From the NCBI RefSeq assembly GCF_028993615.1, contig NZ_CP118632.1, positions 3,906,001 to 3,970,000 of the forward strand: 64,000 bases of DNA, read 5' to 3'. Source of the DNA: Herbaspirillum sp. WKF16 (GTDB taxonomy: Bacteria > Pseudomonadota > Gammaproteobacteria > Burkholderiales > Burkholderiaceae_D). The notes under the pieces were generated by a model. The model did no database searches and had not been told where the DNA came from. It saw nothing but the letters and a program-made list of their open reading frames with translations. The position numbers and the translations under genes are program-made. Below are positions 56,450-64,000 of the stretch, piece by piece (position 1 is the stretch's first letter; each line of letters begins with the position of its first letter).

Positions 56450-57739
56450 TCAGGCGTGCAGTTTCATTTCCGCTTCGCGCTCGATCGTCTGCTCCGCGAC
56501 CCGCGCCTCCTCTTCCGACAGCAGGCCGCCTTCCCACTTGGCCACCACCGCCGAGGCGATCGAGTTGCCCACGGCGTTGGTGGCGGAGCGCCCCATGTCG
56601 AGGAAGGTGTCGATGCCCAGGATCACCAGGAGGCCCGCTTCCGGGATATTGAACTGGTGCAGCGTGGCGGCGATCACCACCAGCGAGGCGCGCGGCACGC
56701 CGGCGATGCCCTTGGAGGTCAGCATCAGCACCAGCATCATGGTGATCTGGGTGGACAACGGCATGTGGATGCCGTAGGCCTGGGCGATGAACAGCGTGGC
56801 GAAGGTGCAGTAGATCATCGAGCCGTCGAGGTTGAAGGAGTAACCCATCGGCATGACGAAGCTGGAGATCTTGCGCTTGACGCCGAAGCGGTCCAGCGCG
56901 TCGAGCAACTTGGGATAGGCCGCTTCCGAACTGGCCGTGGCGAACGCCAGCAGGAAGGCTTCCTTGATCAGCGCCAGCAGGTGGAAGATGCGCTTCTTGA
57001 GGAACACGAAGCCGGCGGCGATCAGCAGCACCCACAGCAGCACCAGCGACAGGTAGAAGTCGCGCATGAAGACCGCGAAGCTGACCAGGATGTCCAGGCC
57101 GTTGACGGCGACGGTGGCGGCCATCGCCGCGAACACCGCGACCGGCGCGAATTTCATTACGTAGCCGGTGATCTTGAGCATGGCGTGCGACAGGTCGTCC
57201 ACCACCGCCAGCAGGTTCTTGCCGCGCTCGCCCAGCGCGGCCAGCGCGATGCCGAAGAACATGGAGAACACCACGATCTGCAGGATCTCGTTCTGCGCCA
57301 TGGCCTCGGCCACCGACTTGGGCACCAGGTGGTTGAAGAATTCCTTGACCGTGAACTTGCCGGTGGCCAGGCCCGCGCCGGCCGCGTCCGGCGGCGGCAG
57401 CGCCACGCCGGCGCCCGGCTGCAGCAGGTTGGCCATCAGCATGCCCAGCGCCAGCGACACCAGCGAGGCCGCCAGGAACCAGCCCAGCGACTTGCCGAAG
57501 ATGCGGCCCACCGACTTGGCGTCGCCCATGTGGGCGATGCCCACCACCAGGGTGGAGAACACCAGCGGCGCGATCACCATCTTGATCAGGCGCAGGAACA
57601 TGTCGGAGGCGATGGAAATGTAGCCGGCCAGCTCCTTGGCTTCGGTCTTGTCGTACTGGCTGAAGATCAGGTAGCCGGCCAGGATGCCCAGCAGCATGGC
57701 GGCGAAGATGTAGGCGGCGGGTGGGATGCGTTTTGTCAT
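56450..57739 (-). CDS. dctA: Dicarboxylate/amino acid:cation symporter (DctA/GltP family)
   Basis: The 429 residues begin MTKRIPPAAYIFAAMLLGIL and show the DAACS family pattern: helical hairpins with ATASSEAAYPKLLDALDRFG, MPMGYSFNLDGSMIYCTFAT and STQITMMLVLMLTSKGIAGV, and DTFLDMGRSATNAVGNSIAS near the C-terminus with the conserved Asp and Asn. It couples uptake of C4-dicarboxylates or glutamate to Na+ or H+; DctA is the closest guess from the length. RBS AGGAGA precedes the ATG. Confidence 0.9.
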   Translation of the reverse strand: MTKRIPPAAYIFAAMLLGILAGYLIFSQYDKTEAKELAGYISIASDMFLRLIKMVIAPLVFSTLVVGIAHMGDAKSVGRIFGKSLGWFLAASLVSLALGMLMANLLQPGAGVALPPPDAAGAGLATGKFTVKEFFNHLVPKSVAEAMAQNEILQIVVFSMFFGIALAALGERGKNLLAVVDDLSHAMLKITGYVMKFAPVAVFAAMAATVAVNGLDILVSFAVFMRDFYLSLVLLWVLLIAAGFVFLKKRIFHLLALIKEAFLLAFATASSEAAYPKLLDALDRFGVKRKISSFVMPMGYSFNLDGSMIYCTFATLFIAQAYGIHMPLSTQITMMLVLMLTSKGIAGVPRASLVVIAATLHQFNIPEAGLLVILGIDTFLDMGRSATNAVGNSIASAVVAKWEGGLLSEEEARVAEQTIEREAEMKLHA

Positions 57740-58052
57740 GTGTTCTCCTGCGGCGGATCACGGCCGCTGTGGCCGGTCCGATGGGCGAGCTTGATGAGGG
57801 GCCGGTCGCTGGCGGCTTGCCGATTGCGGTTAGACAGGGCCGGGACGGATTGTTCGGTGTGGCCACCGGGTTTCCGGTGAGAAATCTTTCCCGGACTTTT
57901 CCCGCCAAGCGATAAAAAAGGACGAAGCTTATTGATTTATGGGGCCGCGCGTCAAGCCGGATACGGGCAAACCGGCCAAAGATGCCATTCCTGCCACAAA
58001 AAAAGCCCCGCATCGCGGGGCTTGTTGTTGAGGCGCAATAAAACGCGCGGTC
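57740..58052. other. Intergenic region, symporter promoter side
   Basis: The stretch carries the promoter region of the symporter gene and the glcF terminator at 57997-58023. No sigma-54 or other clear site was recognised, and no gene is supported. Confidence 0.5.
57997..58023 (-). terminator. Rho-independent terminator of glcDEF
   Basis: AAGCCCCGC-atc-GCGGGGCTT with an A run at 57997-58004 on the plus strand (T run on the minus strand), 30 nt after the glcF stop. Confidence 0.92.
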
Positions 58053-59297
58053 TCAGGCACGTCCTTGCAGCGCGGCGTCCAGCAACTCGATCCAATGCCG
58101 CACCGGCGTATCGGTGCCGGATTGCAGGTGCGTCACGCAGCCGATGTTGCCGGTGACGATCATGTCCGGGTCGGTGGCGGCCAGGTTCCTGAGCTTGTTG
58201 TCGCGCAGCTGGTAGGACAGCTCCGGCTGCAGCACCGAGTAAGTGCCGGCCGAACCGCAGCACAGGTGGCTGTCGGCGCACAGCTGCACCTCCACGCCGG
58301 CCGCGCGTAGGATGGACTCGACCTTGCCGCGGATCTTCTGGCCATGCTGCAGCGTGCACGGCGGATGGTAGGCCACGCGCTTGCCGTCGTAGCCCTTGAG
58401 GCGCTCTTGCAGCTGCGCCTCGAACTGCGGCAGGATCTCGCTGATGTCCAGGGTCATGCGCGAGATGCGGCGCGCCTTCTCGGCGTAGGCATGGTCATGT
58501 TGCAACAAGTGGCCGTACTCCTTGACGGTGACGCCGCAGCCGGAGGCGTTCATCACGATGGCCTCGGCCTTGATGCCGTCGCGGCCCTCGATGTAAGGCC
58601 ACCAGGCGTCGATATTGCGGCGCATGTCGTCCAGCCCGCCGTCCTGGTCATTCATGTGATAGCGGATCGCGCCGCAGCAGCCGGTCTTGGGCGGCACGAA
58701 CAGCTGCACGCCGAGGCTGTCGAGCACGCGCGCGGTGGCGCTGTTGATGTTGGGCGACATCGAGGGCTGCACGCAGCCGTCCAGCAGCAGCATCTGGCGC
58801 GTGTGCGCGCGGGTCGGCCAAACGCCGGACTCCTGCGGCAACGGCACCTTGTTCTTGAGCACCTTGGGCAGCAGCGGGCGCACCATCTGGCCGGCCTTCA
58901 TCGCCGGACGGAACAGCCACTTGCGCGGCACCAGTTCCTTCAGGGCGGTGCGCACCACGCGCTGCGCCAGCGGACGCGGCACCTGCTGCTCCACCACCTT
59001 GCGGCCGATGTCGACCAGGCGGCCGTACTGCACGCCCGAGGGGCAGGTCGATTCGCAATTGCGGCAGGTCAGGCAGCGATCCAGGTGCGACTGCGTGGCC
59101 GCCGTGGCCGGCTTGCCTTCCAGCACCTGCTTGATGAGGTAGATGCGCCCGCGCGGGCCGTCGAGCTCATCGCCCAGCAACTGGTAGGTCGGGCAGGTCG
59201 CGGTGCAAAAGCCGCAGTGCACGCAGCTGCGCAGGATGCTGTCGGCTTCCTGGCCGTCGTGGGTGTCGCGGATGAAATCGGCTAAATTGGTTTGCAT
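58053..59297 (-). CDS. glcF: GlcF, iron-sulfur subunit of glycolate oxidase
   Basis: The 414 residues hold two 4Fe-4S motifs, CVHCGFCTATCPT (about 25-37) and CLTCRNCESTCPS (about 75-87), and the two Cys-rich C-terminal CCG domains, visible as KTGCCGAIRYH and SHLCCGSAGTY. With GlcD and GlcE it oxidises glycolate to glyoxylate at the membrane. Lies 18 nt after glcE. Confidence 0.96.
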   Translation of the reverse strand: MQTNLADFIRDTHDGQEADSILRSCVHCGFCTATCPTYQLLGDELDGPRGRIYLIKQVLEGKPATAATQSHLDRCLTCRNCESTCPSGVQYGRLVDIGRKVVEQQVPRPLAQRVVRTALKELVPRKWLFRPAMKAGQMVRPLLPKVLKNKVPLPQESGVWPTRAHTRQMLLLDGCVQPSMSPNINSATARVLDSLGVQLFVPPKTGCCGAIRYHMNDQDGGLDDMRRNIDAWWPYIEGRDGIKAEAIVMNASGCGVTVKEYGHLLQHDHAYAEKARRISRMTLDISEILPQFEAQLQERLKGYDGKRVAYHPPCTLQHGQKIRGKVESILRAAGVEVQLCADSHLCCGSAGTYSVLQPELSYQLRDNKLRNLAATDPDMIVTGNIGCVTHLQSGTDTPVRHWIELLDAALQGRA

Positions 59298-59315
59298 AGG
59301 ATGTCTGCTGGCGGC

Positions 59316-60401
59316 TTACAGGCTGGCGTACATGCGGCCCGGGTTGAAGATGCCCTTGGGGTCGAACTGGGCCTTGAGGTTGCGGTGGATCTTCTCCACC
59401 GCCGGCTGCAACGGCTGGAACACGCCGATGCCCTTGTCGCCGCCGCGATGCAGGCTGGCGCTACCGCCCACGGCCAGCGCCGCGGCCCGGATCGCGGCCG
59501 CGTCGATGCCGCCCTCCGGGCGCAGCCAGCGCTGCGCGCCGCCCCATTCGATCAATTGCTTGCCGTGCAACTCCAGCGGCGGCGCCACCGAGGGCACGGA
59601 AAGGCGCCACAGCGCCTCGTCCGGATCGGCGAAGAAGGCATGCTGCTGCTCGCGCAGGTCGCGCCAGAAATCGTCGCCGTTGGCCAGCTCGCTGCCGCCC
59701 AGCTTCTTCACCGCCGAATCCACCGCCGCCTGCGCGCCGGCCAGGCGGATGGTCAGCACGTTGTTGCTCCAGGCGCTGGCCGTCAGCGGCAAGGCCTGGC
59801 CGCCGCATTGGTTGAGCAGGCGCAGCGCGCCTTCCTGGTTGATCTCGAAGACGCGCGTGCTGCCGGCGAAGGGCTTGGGCAGCACCTTCAGCGACACCTG
59901 CAGGATCAGGCCCAGCGTGCCCAGCGAACCGGCCAGCAGGCGCGAGATGTCGTAGCCGGCGACGTTCTTCATCACCTGGCCGCCGAAATGCAGCTCTTCG
60001 CCGTCGGCATCCATCAGCACCGCGCCCAGCACGAAGTCGCGCACCGCGCCGGCCGAGGCGCGCGCCGGCCCCGAGAGCCCGGCCGCGACCATGCCGCCGA
60101 TGGTGGCGGCGCCGCCGAAGCGCGGCGGCTCGCAGGCCAGCATCTGGTTGTTCTTCTCCAGCGCGGCGTCGATTTCAGCCAGCGTAGTGCCGCAGCGCGC
60201 GGTGATCACCAGCTCGGTGGGTTCGTAGTCGATGATGCCGCTGTAGGCGCGCGTGTCCAGCAGCTCGCCGCGCGGCGCCTGGCCGTACCAGTCCTTGGTG
60301 CCGCCGCCGCGGATCTGCAGCGGCCGGCCCTGCGCGATGCGCTCGCGAAACGAGGCCAGCAGCGCCGCCATGTCTTGTTGCTCTCTCACTTGTGCATCCA
60401 T
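59316..60401 (-). CDS. glcE: GlcE, FAD-binding subunit of glycolate oxidase
   Basis: The 361 residues have a PCMH-type FAD domain: LQIRGGGTKDWYG, EPPRFGGAATIGGMVAAGLS, VMKNVAGYDISRLLAGSLGT, and a C-terminal FDPKGIFNPGRMYASL as in GlcE. The ATG at 60401 follows the glcD stop by 2 nt (TGACCATG), giving tight coupling. Length is typical. Confidence 0.95.
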   Translation of the reverse strand: MDAQVREQQDMAALLASFRERIAQGRPLQIRGGGTKDWYGQAPRGELLDTRAYSGIIDYEPTELVITARCGTTLAEIDAALEKNNQMLACEPPRFGGAATIGGMVAAGLSGPARASAGAVRDFVLGAVLMDADGEELHFGGQVMKNVAGYDISRLLAGSLGTLGLILQVSLKVLPKPFAGSTRVFEINQEGALRLLNQCGGQALPLTASAWSNNVLTIRLAGAQAAVDSAVKKLGGSELANGDDFWRDLREQQHAFFADPDEALWRLSVPSVAPPLELHGKQLIEWGGAQRWLRPEGGIDAAAIRAAALAVGGSASLHRGGDKGIGVFQPLQPAVEKIHRNLKAQFDPKGIFNPGRMYASL

Positions 60402-60403
60402 GG

Positions 60404-61891
60404 TCAGAATCTCGGCAAATCGGGATGAGGCAGCTGCCCGCGCTGGACGTGCATCTTGCCGTACTCGGCGCAGCGGTGCAGGGTCGGGATGGCCTTGTCG
60501 GGGTTGAGCAGGAAGGCGGTGTCGAAGGCGCGCTTGAGCTTGAAGAAAGCCTCGCGCTCGGCCGGCGAGAACTGCACGCACATCGAGTTGATCTTCTCGA
60601 TGCCCACGCCATGCTCGCCGGTGATGGTGCCGCCCACCTCGACGCACAGCTCCAGGATCTCGGCGCCGAACAGTTCGGCGCGGTGGAATTCGTCGGCGAT
60701 GTTGGCATCGAACATGATCAGCGGATGCAGGTTGCCGTCGCCGGCGTGGAACACGTTGGCGCAACGCAGGCCGTACTTGGTTTCCATGTCAGCGATGCCC
60801 AGCAGCACCTGCGCCAGCTTCTTGCGCGGGATGGTGCCGTCCATGCAGTAGTAGTCCGGCGAAATGCGGCCGGCGGCCGGGAAGGCGTTCTTGCGTCCCG
60901 ACCAGAAGCGCAGGCGCTCGGCCTCCGACTGCGAACAAGCGATCGCCGTGGCGCCGCTGGCGTTGAGCACCTCGGTCATGCGGCCGATCTCCTCCTCCAC
61001 TTCTTCGGCCGTGCCGTCGGACTCGCACAGCAGGATGGCCTCGGCATCGATGTCGTAGCCGGCCTTGACGAAGGGTTCGACCATGCGCGAGCTGGTCTTG
61101 TCCATCATCTCCAGGCCGGCCGGGATGATGCCGGCGGCGATCACGTTGGCCACCGCGTTGCCGCCCTTCACCACGTCGTCGAACGAGGCCATGATCACGC
61201 GCGCGGCCTGCGGCTTGGGCACGAGCTTGACGGTCACTTCGGTGACCACGCCCAGCATGCCCTCGGAACCGATGAACACCGCCAGCAGGTCCAGGCCCGG
61301 CGCATCGAGCGCCGCGCTGCCCAGCTCGACCACGTCGCCCTCGATGGTCACCACGCGCACGCGCAGCACGTTGTGCACGGTCAAGCCGTACTTCAGGCAG
61401 TGCACGCCGCCGGAGTTCTCTGCGACGTTGCCGCCGATGGTGCAGGCGATCTGCGAGGACGGATCCGGCGCGTAGTACAGCCCGTGCGGCGCCGCCGCTT
61501 CGGAGATGGCCAGGTTGCGCACACCGGGCTGGACCACGGCGGTGCGCGAATACTTGTCCATCTTCAGGATCTTGTTGAACTTGGCGGTCGACAGCACCAC
61601 GCCGTCGGCGATCGGCGTGGCGCCGCCGGACAGGCCGGTGCCGGCGCCGCGCGGCACGATCTGCACCTTCAGCGCATGGCACACCTTCATGATGGCCACG
61701 ACCTGCTGCTCGTTCTCGGGCAGCACCACCACCATCGGCAACTGCCGGTAGGCGGCCAGGCCGTCGCATTCGTAGGGGCGGGTATCTTCCTCGTCGAACA
61801 GCACGCAGTTGCCGGGTACGGCGCGGCGCAGGGCGTCGACGACTTCGCGCTGGCGGGCCGGCGCGAACGATGGATGGGCGGGAGCATTCAT
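60404..61891 (-). CDS. glcD: GlcD, catalytic FAD subunit of glycolate oxidase
   Basis: The 495 residues start MNAPAHPSFAPARQREVVDA behind GAGGTCC. The FAD-binding domain has VPRGAGTGLSGGATPIADGV and IGGNVAENSGGVHCLKYGLT; the C-terminal FAD-oxidase part has NVFHAGDGNLHPLIMFD and TGEHGVGIEKI. First gene of glcDEF. Neither glcC nor glcG is seen next to it; control is unknown. Confidence 0.96.
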   Translation of the reverse strand: MNAPAHPSFAPARQREVVDALRRAVPGNCVLFDEEDTRPYECDGLAAYRQLPMVVVLPENEQQVVAIMKVCHALKVQIVPRGAGTGLSGGATPIADGVVLSTAKFNKILKMDKYSRTAVVQPGVRNLAISEAAAPHGLYYAPDPSSQIACTIGGNVAENSGGVHCLKYGLTVHNVLRVRVVTIEGDVVELGSAALDAPGLDLLAVFIGSEGMLGVVTEVTVKLVPKPQAARVIMASFDDVVKGGNAVANVIAAGIIPAGLEMMDKTSSRMVEPFVKAGYDIDAEAILLCESDGTAEEVEEEIGRMTEVLNASGATAIACSQSEAERLRFWSGRKNAFPAAGRISPDYYCMDGTIPRKKLAQVLLGIADMETKYGLRCANVFHAGDGNLHPLIMFDANIADEFHRAELFGAEILELCVEVGGTITGEHGVGIEKINSMCVQFSPAEREAFFKLKRAFDTAFLLNPDKAIPTLHRCAEYGKMHVQRGQLPHPDLPRF

Positions 61892-62281
61892 GCTGGACCT
61901 CGGCGTTGGGCTATACGGGCAATAAGAAGGCGGCCCGGAGGCTGGGAACGTACAACTTCTTTCGCGCTTGTCTCGCTTGTTCTCGGCCCGTTCCGGCGGG
62001 CCTTTTTCAAGCGTCCAGTGTAACTAATTTTCATCGGCGGGAAGCCGGCATGTTGCGCGGCGGCGCACTGAAAAGAATTTTTGACGGGAATGAATTATTT
62101 TCAGCGGGAAAGGTGGTCTGACCTTTTGATGCCGGGAATGCCGGAGAGACAAGCCGCCCTCCGGGCGGCGCACGGCCCTGGGTCCCGTTCTGCACCGGGA
62201 CGACAGTGGGGGAAATGGGCAACGCCTCTTCCTGCTGAAGATGCTTACCGACGTCCGCTGAACGACGCTGGATCCCCGCTT
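61892..62281. other. glcD upstream region
   Basis: This stretch holds the glcD promoter. GGCCCG-N6-CGGGCC-TTTTT (61986-62008) is a terminator-shaped hairpin on the plus strand, although no plus-strand gene precedes it. A degenerate palindrome is at about 62185-62210. No gene is supported. Confidence 0.5.
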
Positions 62282-62381
62282 TCGCGGGGACGACGGCTTA
62301 ATTGAGGTAGCGAGCCAAGGAATCGAGGCCGCAGGCGAGTAAGAGACAGCGCGAGGCCGCAGGCGAGCCGGACACGCTTTC

Positions 62382-62712
62382 CCCCTTGTGGGCCAGCCGT
62401 CGGAGCGGCGCAAAAAGTGGATCAGGGCGTCAGTCGGAGCGCAGCGACTCTGACGACCCCACTTTTTGCGCCGCTCCGACGGGCACCCCGAAGGGGCTGG
62501 CACTTAGGGGCCGGTTTCTTTGCTTACTTTCTTTGGCGGGCCAAAGAAAGTGAGCGGCTGCCGGGCCGCCCCCGGCGCTCACCTCCGACCGGAGAAAGAT
62601 AAGACTAAAACCGGTACATCTGCATGCAGCAAGACCAGACTACCCAAAACAACGACGGCATCCACGCTGACTTCGATACGCCGCCAAAGCGGCTACTCAG
62701 TCCGAACGGAAT
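62382..62712 (+). repeat. Composite hairpin repeat, copy G
   Basis: Full-length copy with perfect long-stem arms (right arm GCGCCGC), 22 kb from copies D-F yet nearly identical, in the same orientation. Confidence 0.92.
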
Positions 62713-62847
62713 CCAAGGAGCGCAACGAAAGTCGCTGGATCCCCGCTTTCGCGGGGACGACGGCTTAATTGAGATAGCGAGCCAAGGAATCGATGCCGCA
62801 GGCGAGTAAGAAACAGCGCGAGGCCGCAGGCGAGCCGGATACGCTTT

Positions 62848-63177
62848 CCCCTTGTGGGCCAGCCGTCGGAGCGGCGCAAAAAGTGGATCAGGGCGTCAGT
62901 CGGAGCGCAGCGACTCTGACGACCCCACTTTTTGCGCCGCTCCGGCGGGTACCCCGAAGGGGCTGGCACTTAGGGGCCGTTTTCTTTGCTTACTTTCTTT
63001 GGCGGGCCAAAGAAAGTGAGCGGCTGCCGGGCCGCCCCCGGCGCTCACCTCCGACCGGAGAAAGACAAGACTAAAGCCGGTACATCTGCACGCAGCAAGA
63101 CCAGACTACCCAAACAGCGATGGCATCCACGCTGACTTCGATACGCCGCCAAAGCGGCTACTCAGTCCGAACGGAGT
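62848..63177 (+). repeat. Composite hairpin repeat, copy H
   Basis: Full-length copy about 135 bp after copy G; arms perfect except CGCTCCGGCG at the right end. Confidence 0.92.
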
Positions 63178-63340
63178 TTGCTGAGGCGCGGCGAACTGCG
63201 CTGGATCCCCGCTTTCGCGGGGACGACGGATTAAATGAGATAGTGAGTGGCCAAAAGGGACAGCCAACGAGCAGCAAGCAAGACAAAGCCGCAGGCGAGT
63301 CCGAGGCAGCGCGAGGCCGCAGGCGAGCCGGACACGCTTT

Positions 63341-63681
63341 CCCCTTGTGGGCCAGCCGTCGGAGCGGCGCAAAAAGTGGATCAGGGCGTCAGTCGGAGCG
63401 CAGCGACTCTGACGACCCCACTTTTTGCGCCGCTCCGACGGGCACCCCGAAGGGGCTGGCACTTAGGGGCCGCGCCTTTTCTTATCTTTTTGCTTGCTTT
63501 CTTTGGCTCGCCAAAGAAAGTGAGCGGCTGCCGGGCCGCCCCCGGCGCTCACCTCCGACCGGAGAAAGATAAGACTAAAGCCGGTACATCTGTAGGCAGC
63601 AAGAGCAGACTACCCAAACAACGACGGCATCCACGCTGACTTCGATACGCCGCCAAAGCGGCTACTCAGTCCGAACGGAGT
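63341..63681 (+). repeat. Composite hairpin repeat, copy I
   Basis: Full-length copy with a slightly longer spacer before the inverted repeat (TTTTCTTATCTTTTTGC). The inverted repeat is the GCTTGCTTTCTTTGGC type, closed by GCCAAAGAAAGTGAGC. The flank after it ends in GAGTCCGGTGAGG. Confidence 0.92.
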
Positions 63682-64000
63682 CCGGTGAGGCGCAGCGAAC
63701 GACGCTGGATCCCCGCCTTCGCGGGGATGACGGAGGAGAGAACTTGTACAGCCCGCGAATGGAATCCCCTCCTGCTTGTCGTTCCTGCGAAAGCAGGAAC
63801 CCAGTGGCGTTCATCATGCCTCGACCGCCGTTGAACGGCGCTGGATCCCCGCTTTCGCGGGGACGACGGATTAATTGAGATAGCGAGCCAAGGAATCGAT
63901 GCCGCAGGCGAGTCGGAGACAGCGCGAGGCCGCAGGCGAGCCGGACCGACAAGACAGCAAAAATCAATCAGCGCATCAAACGTGCTTGAACGCGTTCTGT

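Larger units (their letters stand above)
62273..64000. other. Repeat array at the right end of the window
   Basis: Copies G, H and I follow each other, separated by REP-like palindromes at 62273-62290, 62740-62757, 63206-63223, 63710-63727, 63781-63800 and 63846-63863. After copy I a fragment of the left flank (GCCGCAGGCGAG motifs) appears at about 63900-63945. The last 40 bases (63960-64000) differ and may start another gene region, but nothing can be called there. Confidence 0.8.

Overview
This 64 kb window is GC-rich chromosomal DNA from a betaproteobacterium. It is most likely a member of the Oxalobacteraceae close to Herbaspirillum. That placement is an inference from the high GC content, the gene repertoire (KdpFABC, OxyR, UgpBAEC, GlcDEF, class I IlvC, TRAP and Liv transporters, FCD-type GntR regulator) and the abundant small palindromes. 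I see no rRNA, tRNA, CRISPR array, phage module or intact insertion sequence.

Layout. 1-2650: 5' half of a kdp potassium-ATPase operon (small ORF, kdpF, kdpA, start of kdpB). 3062-5221: membrane diguanylate cyclase. 5575-17026: a nitrogen-compound uptake and hydrolysis locus. It holds an HpxW-like Ntn hydrolase, an HpxZ-like protein, a branched-chain-type ABC transporter whose permease and both ATPases are fused, an NTF2-fold protein, a PuuE-like deacetylase, an amidase and a GntR/FCD regulator. 17921-25156: NemR-type TetR operon, MFS transporter, GlxA-type regulator, metallophosphoesterase and an unrecognised ORF. 25240-27296: ppk2 divergent from oxyR. 27378-31663: ugpBAEC. 31938-37975: ubiA, tpm, yggS-proC-nlpD-like, pilT and glutathione peroxidase. 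37988-41208: a GGDEF-EAL protein translationally coupled to a PhnD-like binding protein. 42198-45469: ilvC, a sensor-less sigma-54 activator and a divergent LysR regulator. 47126-56355: two divergent operons, TRAP transporter plus two SDR dehydrogenases facing thiolase, CoA ligase and two PPC/DUF296 proteins. 56450-61891: a dicarboxylate symporter and glcDEF.

Two things stand out. First, the 47.1-56.4 kb block looks like an uncharacterised carboxylate catabolic system. Its 0.67 kb divergent control region carries a consensus sigma-54 promoter, three 7-bp direct repeats spaced exactly 11 bp apart and a MerR/LiuR-like ACGT palindrome. Its last two genes are overlapping PPC/DUF296 proteins, of which only one keeps the family's His signature. 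Second, nine copies of a composite repeat of about 330 bp (A-I) lie between genes, all in the same orientation. Their hairpins show compensatory base changes, and copy F has the interior of its long hairpin inverted. Many short ORFs inside these repeats are spurious.

All names rest on reading the translated sequences and motifs. No database search was run.
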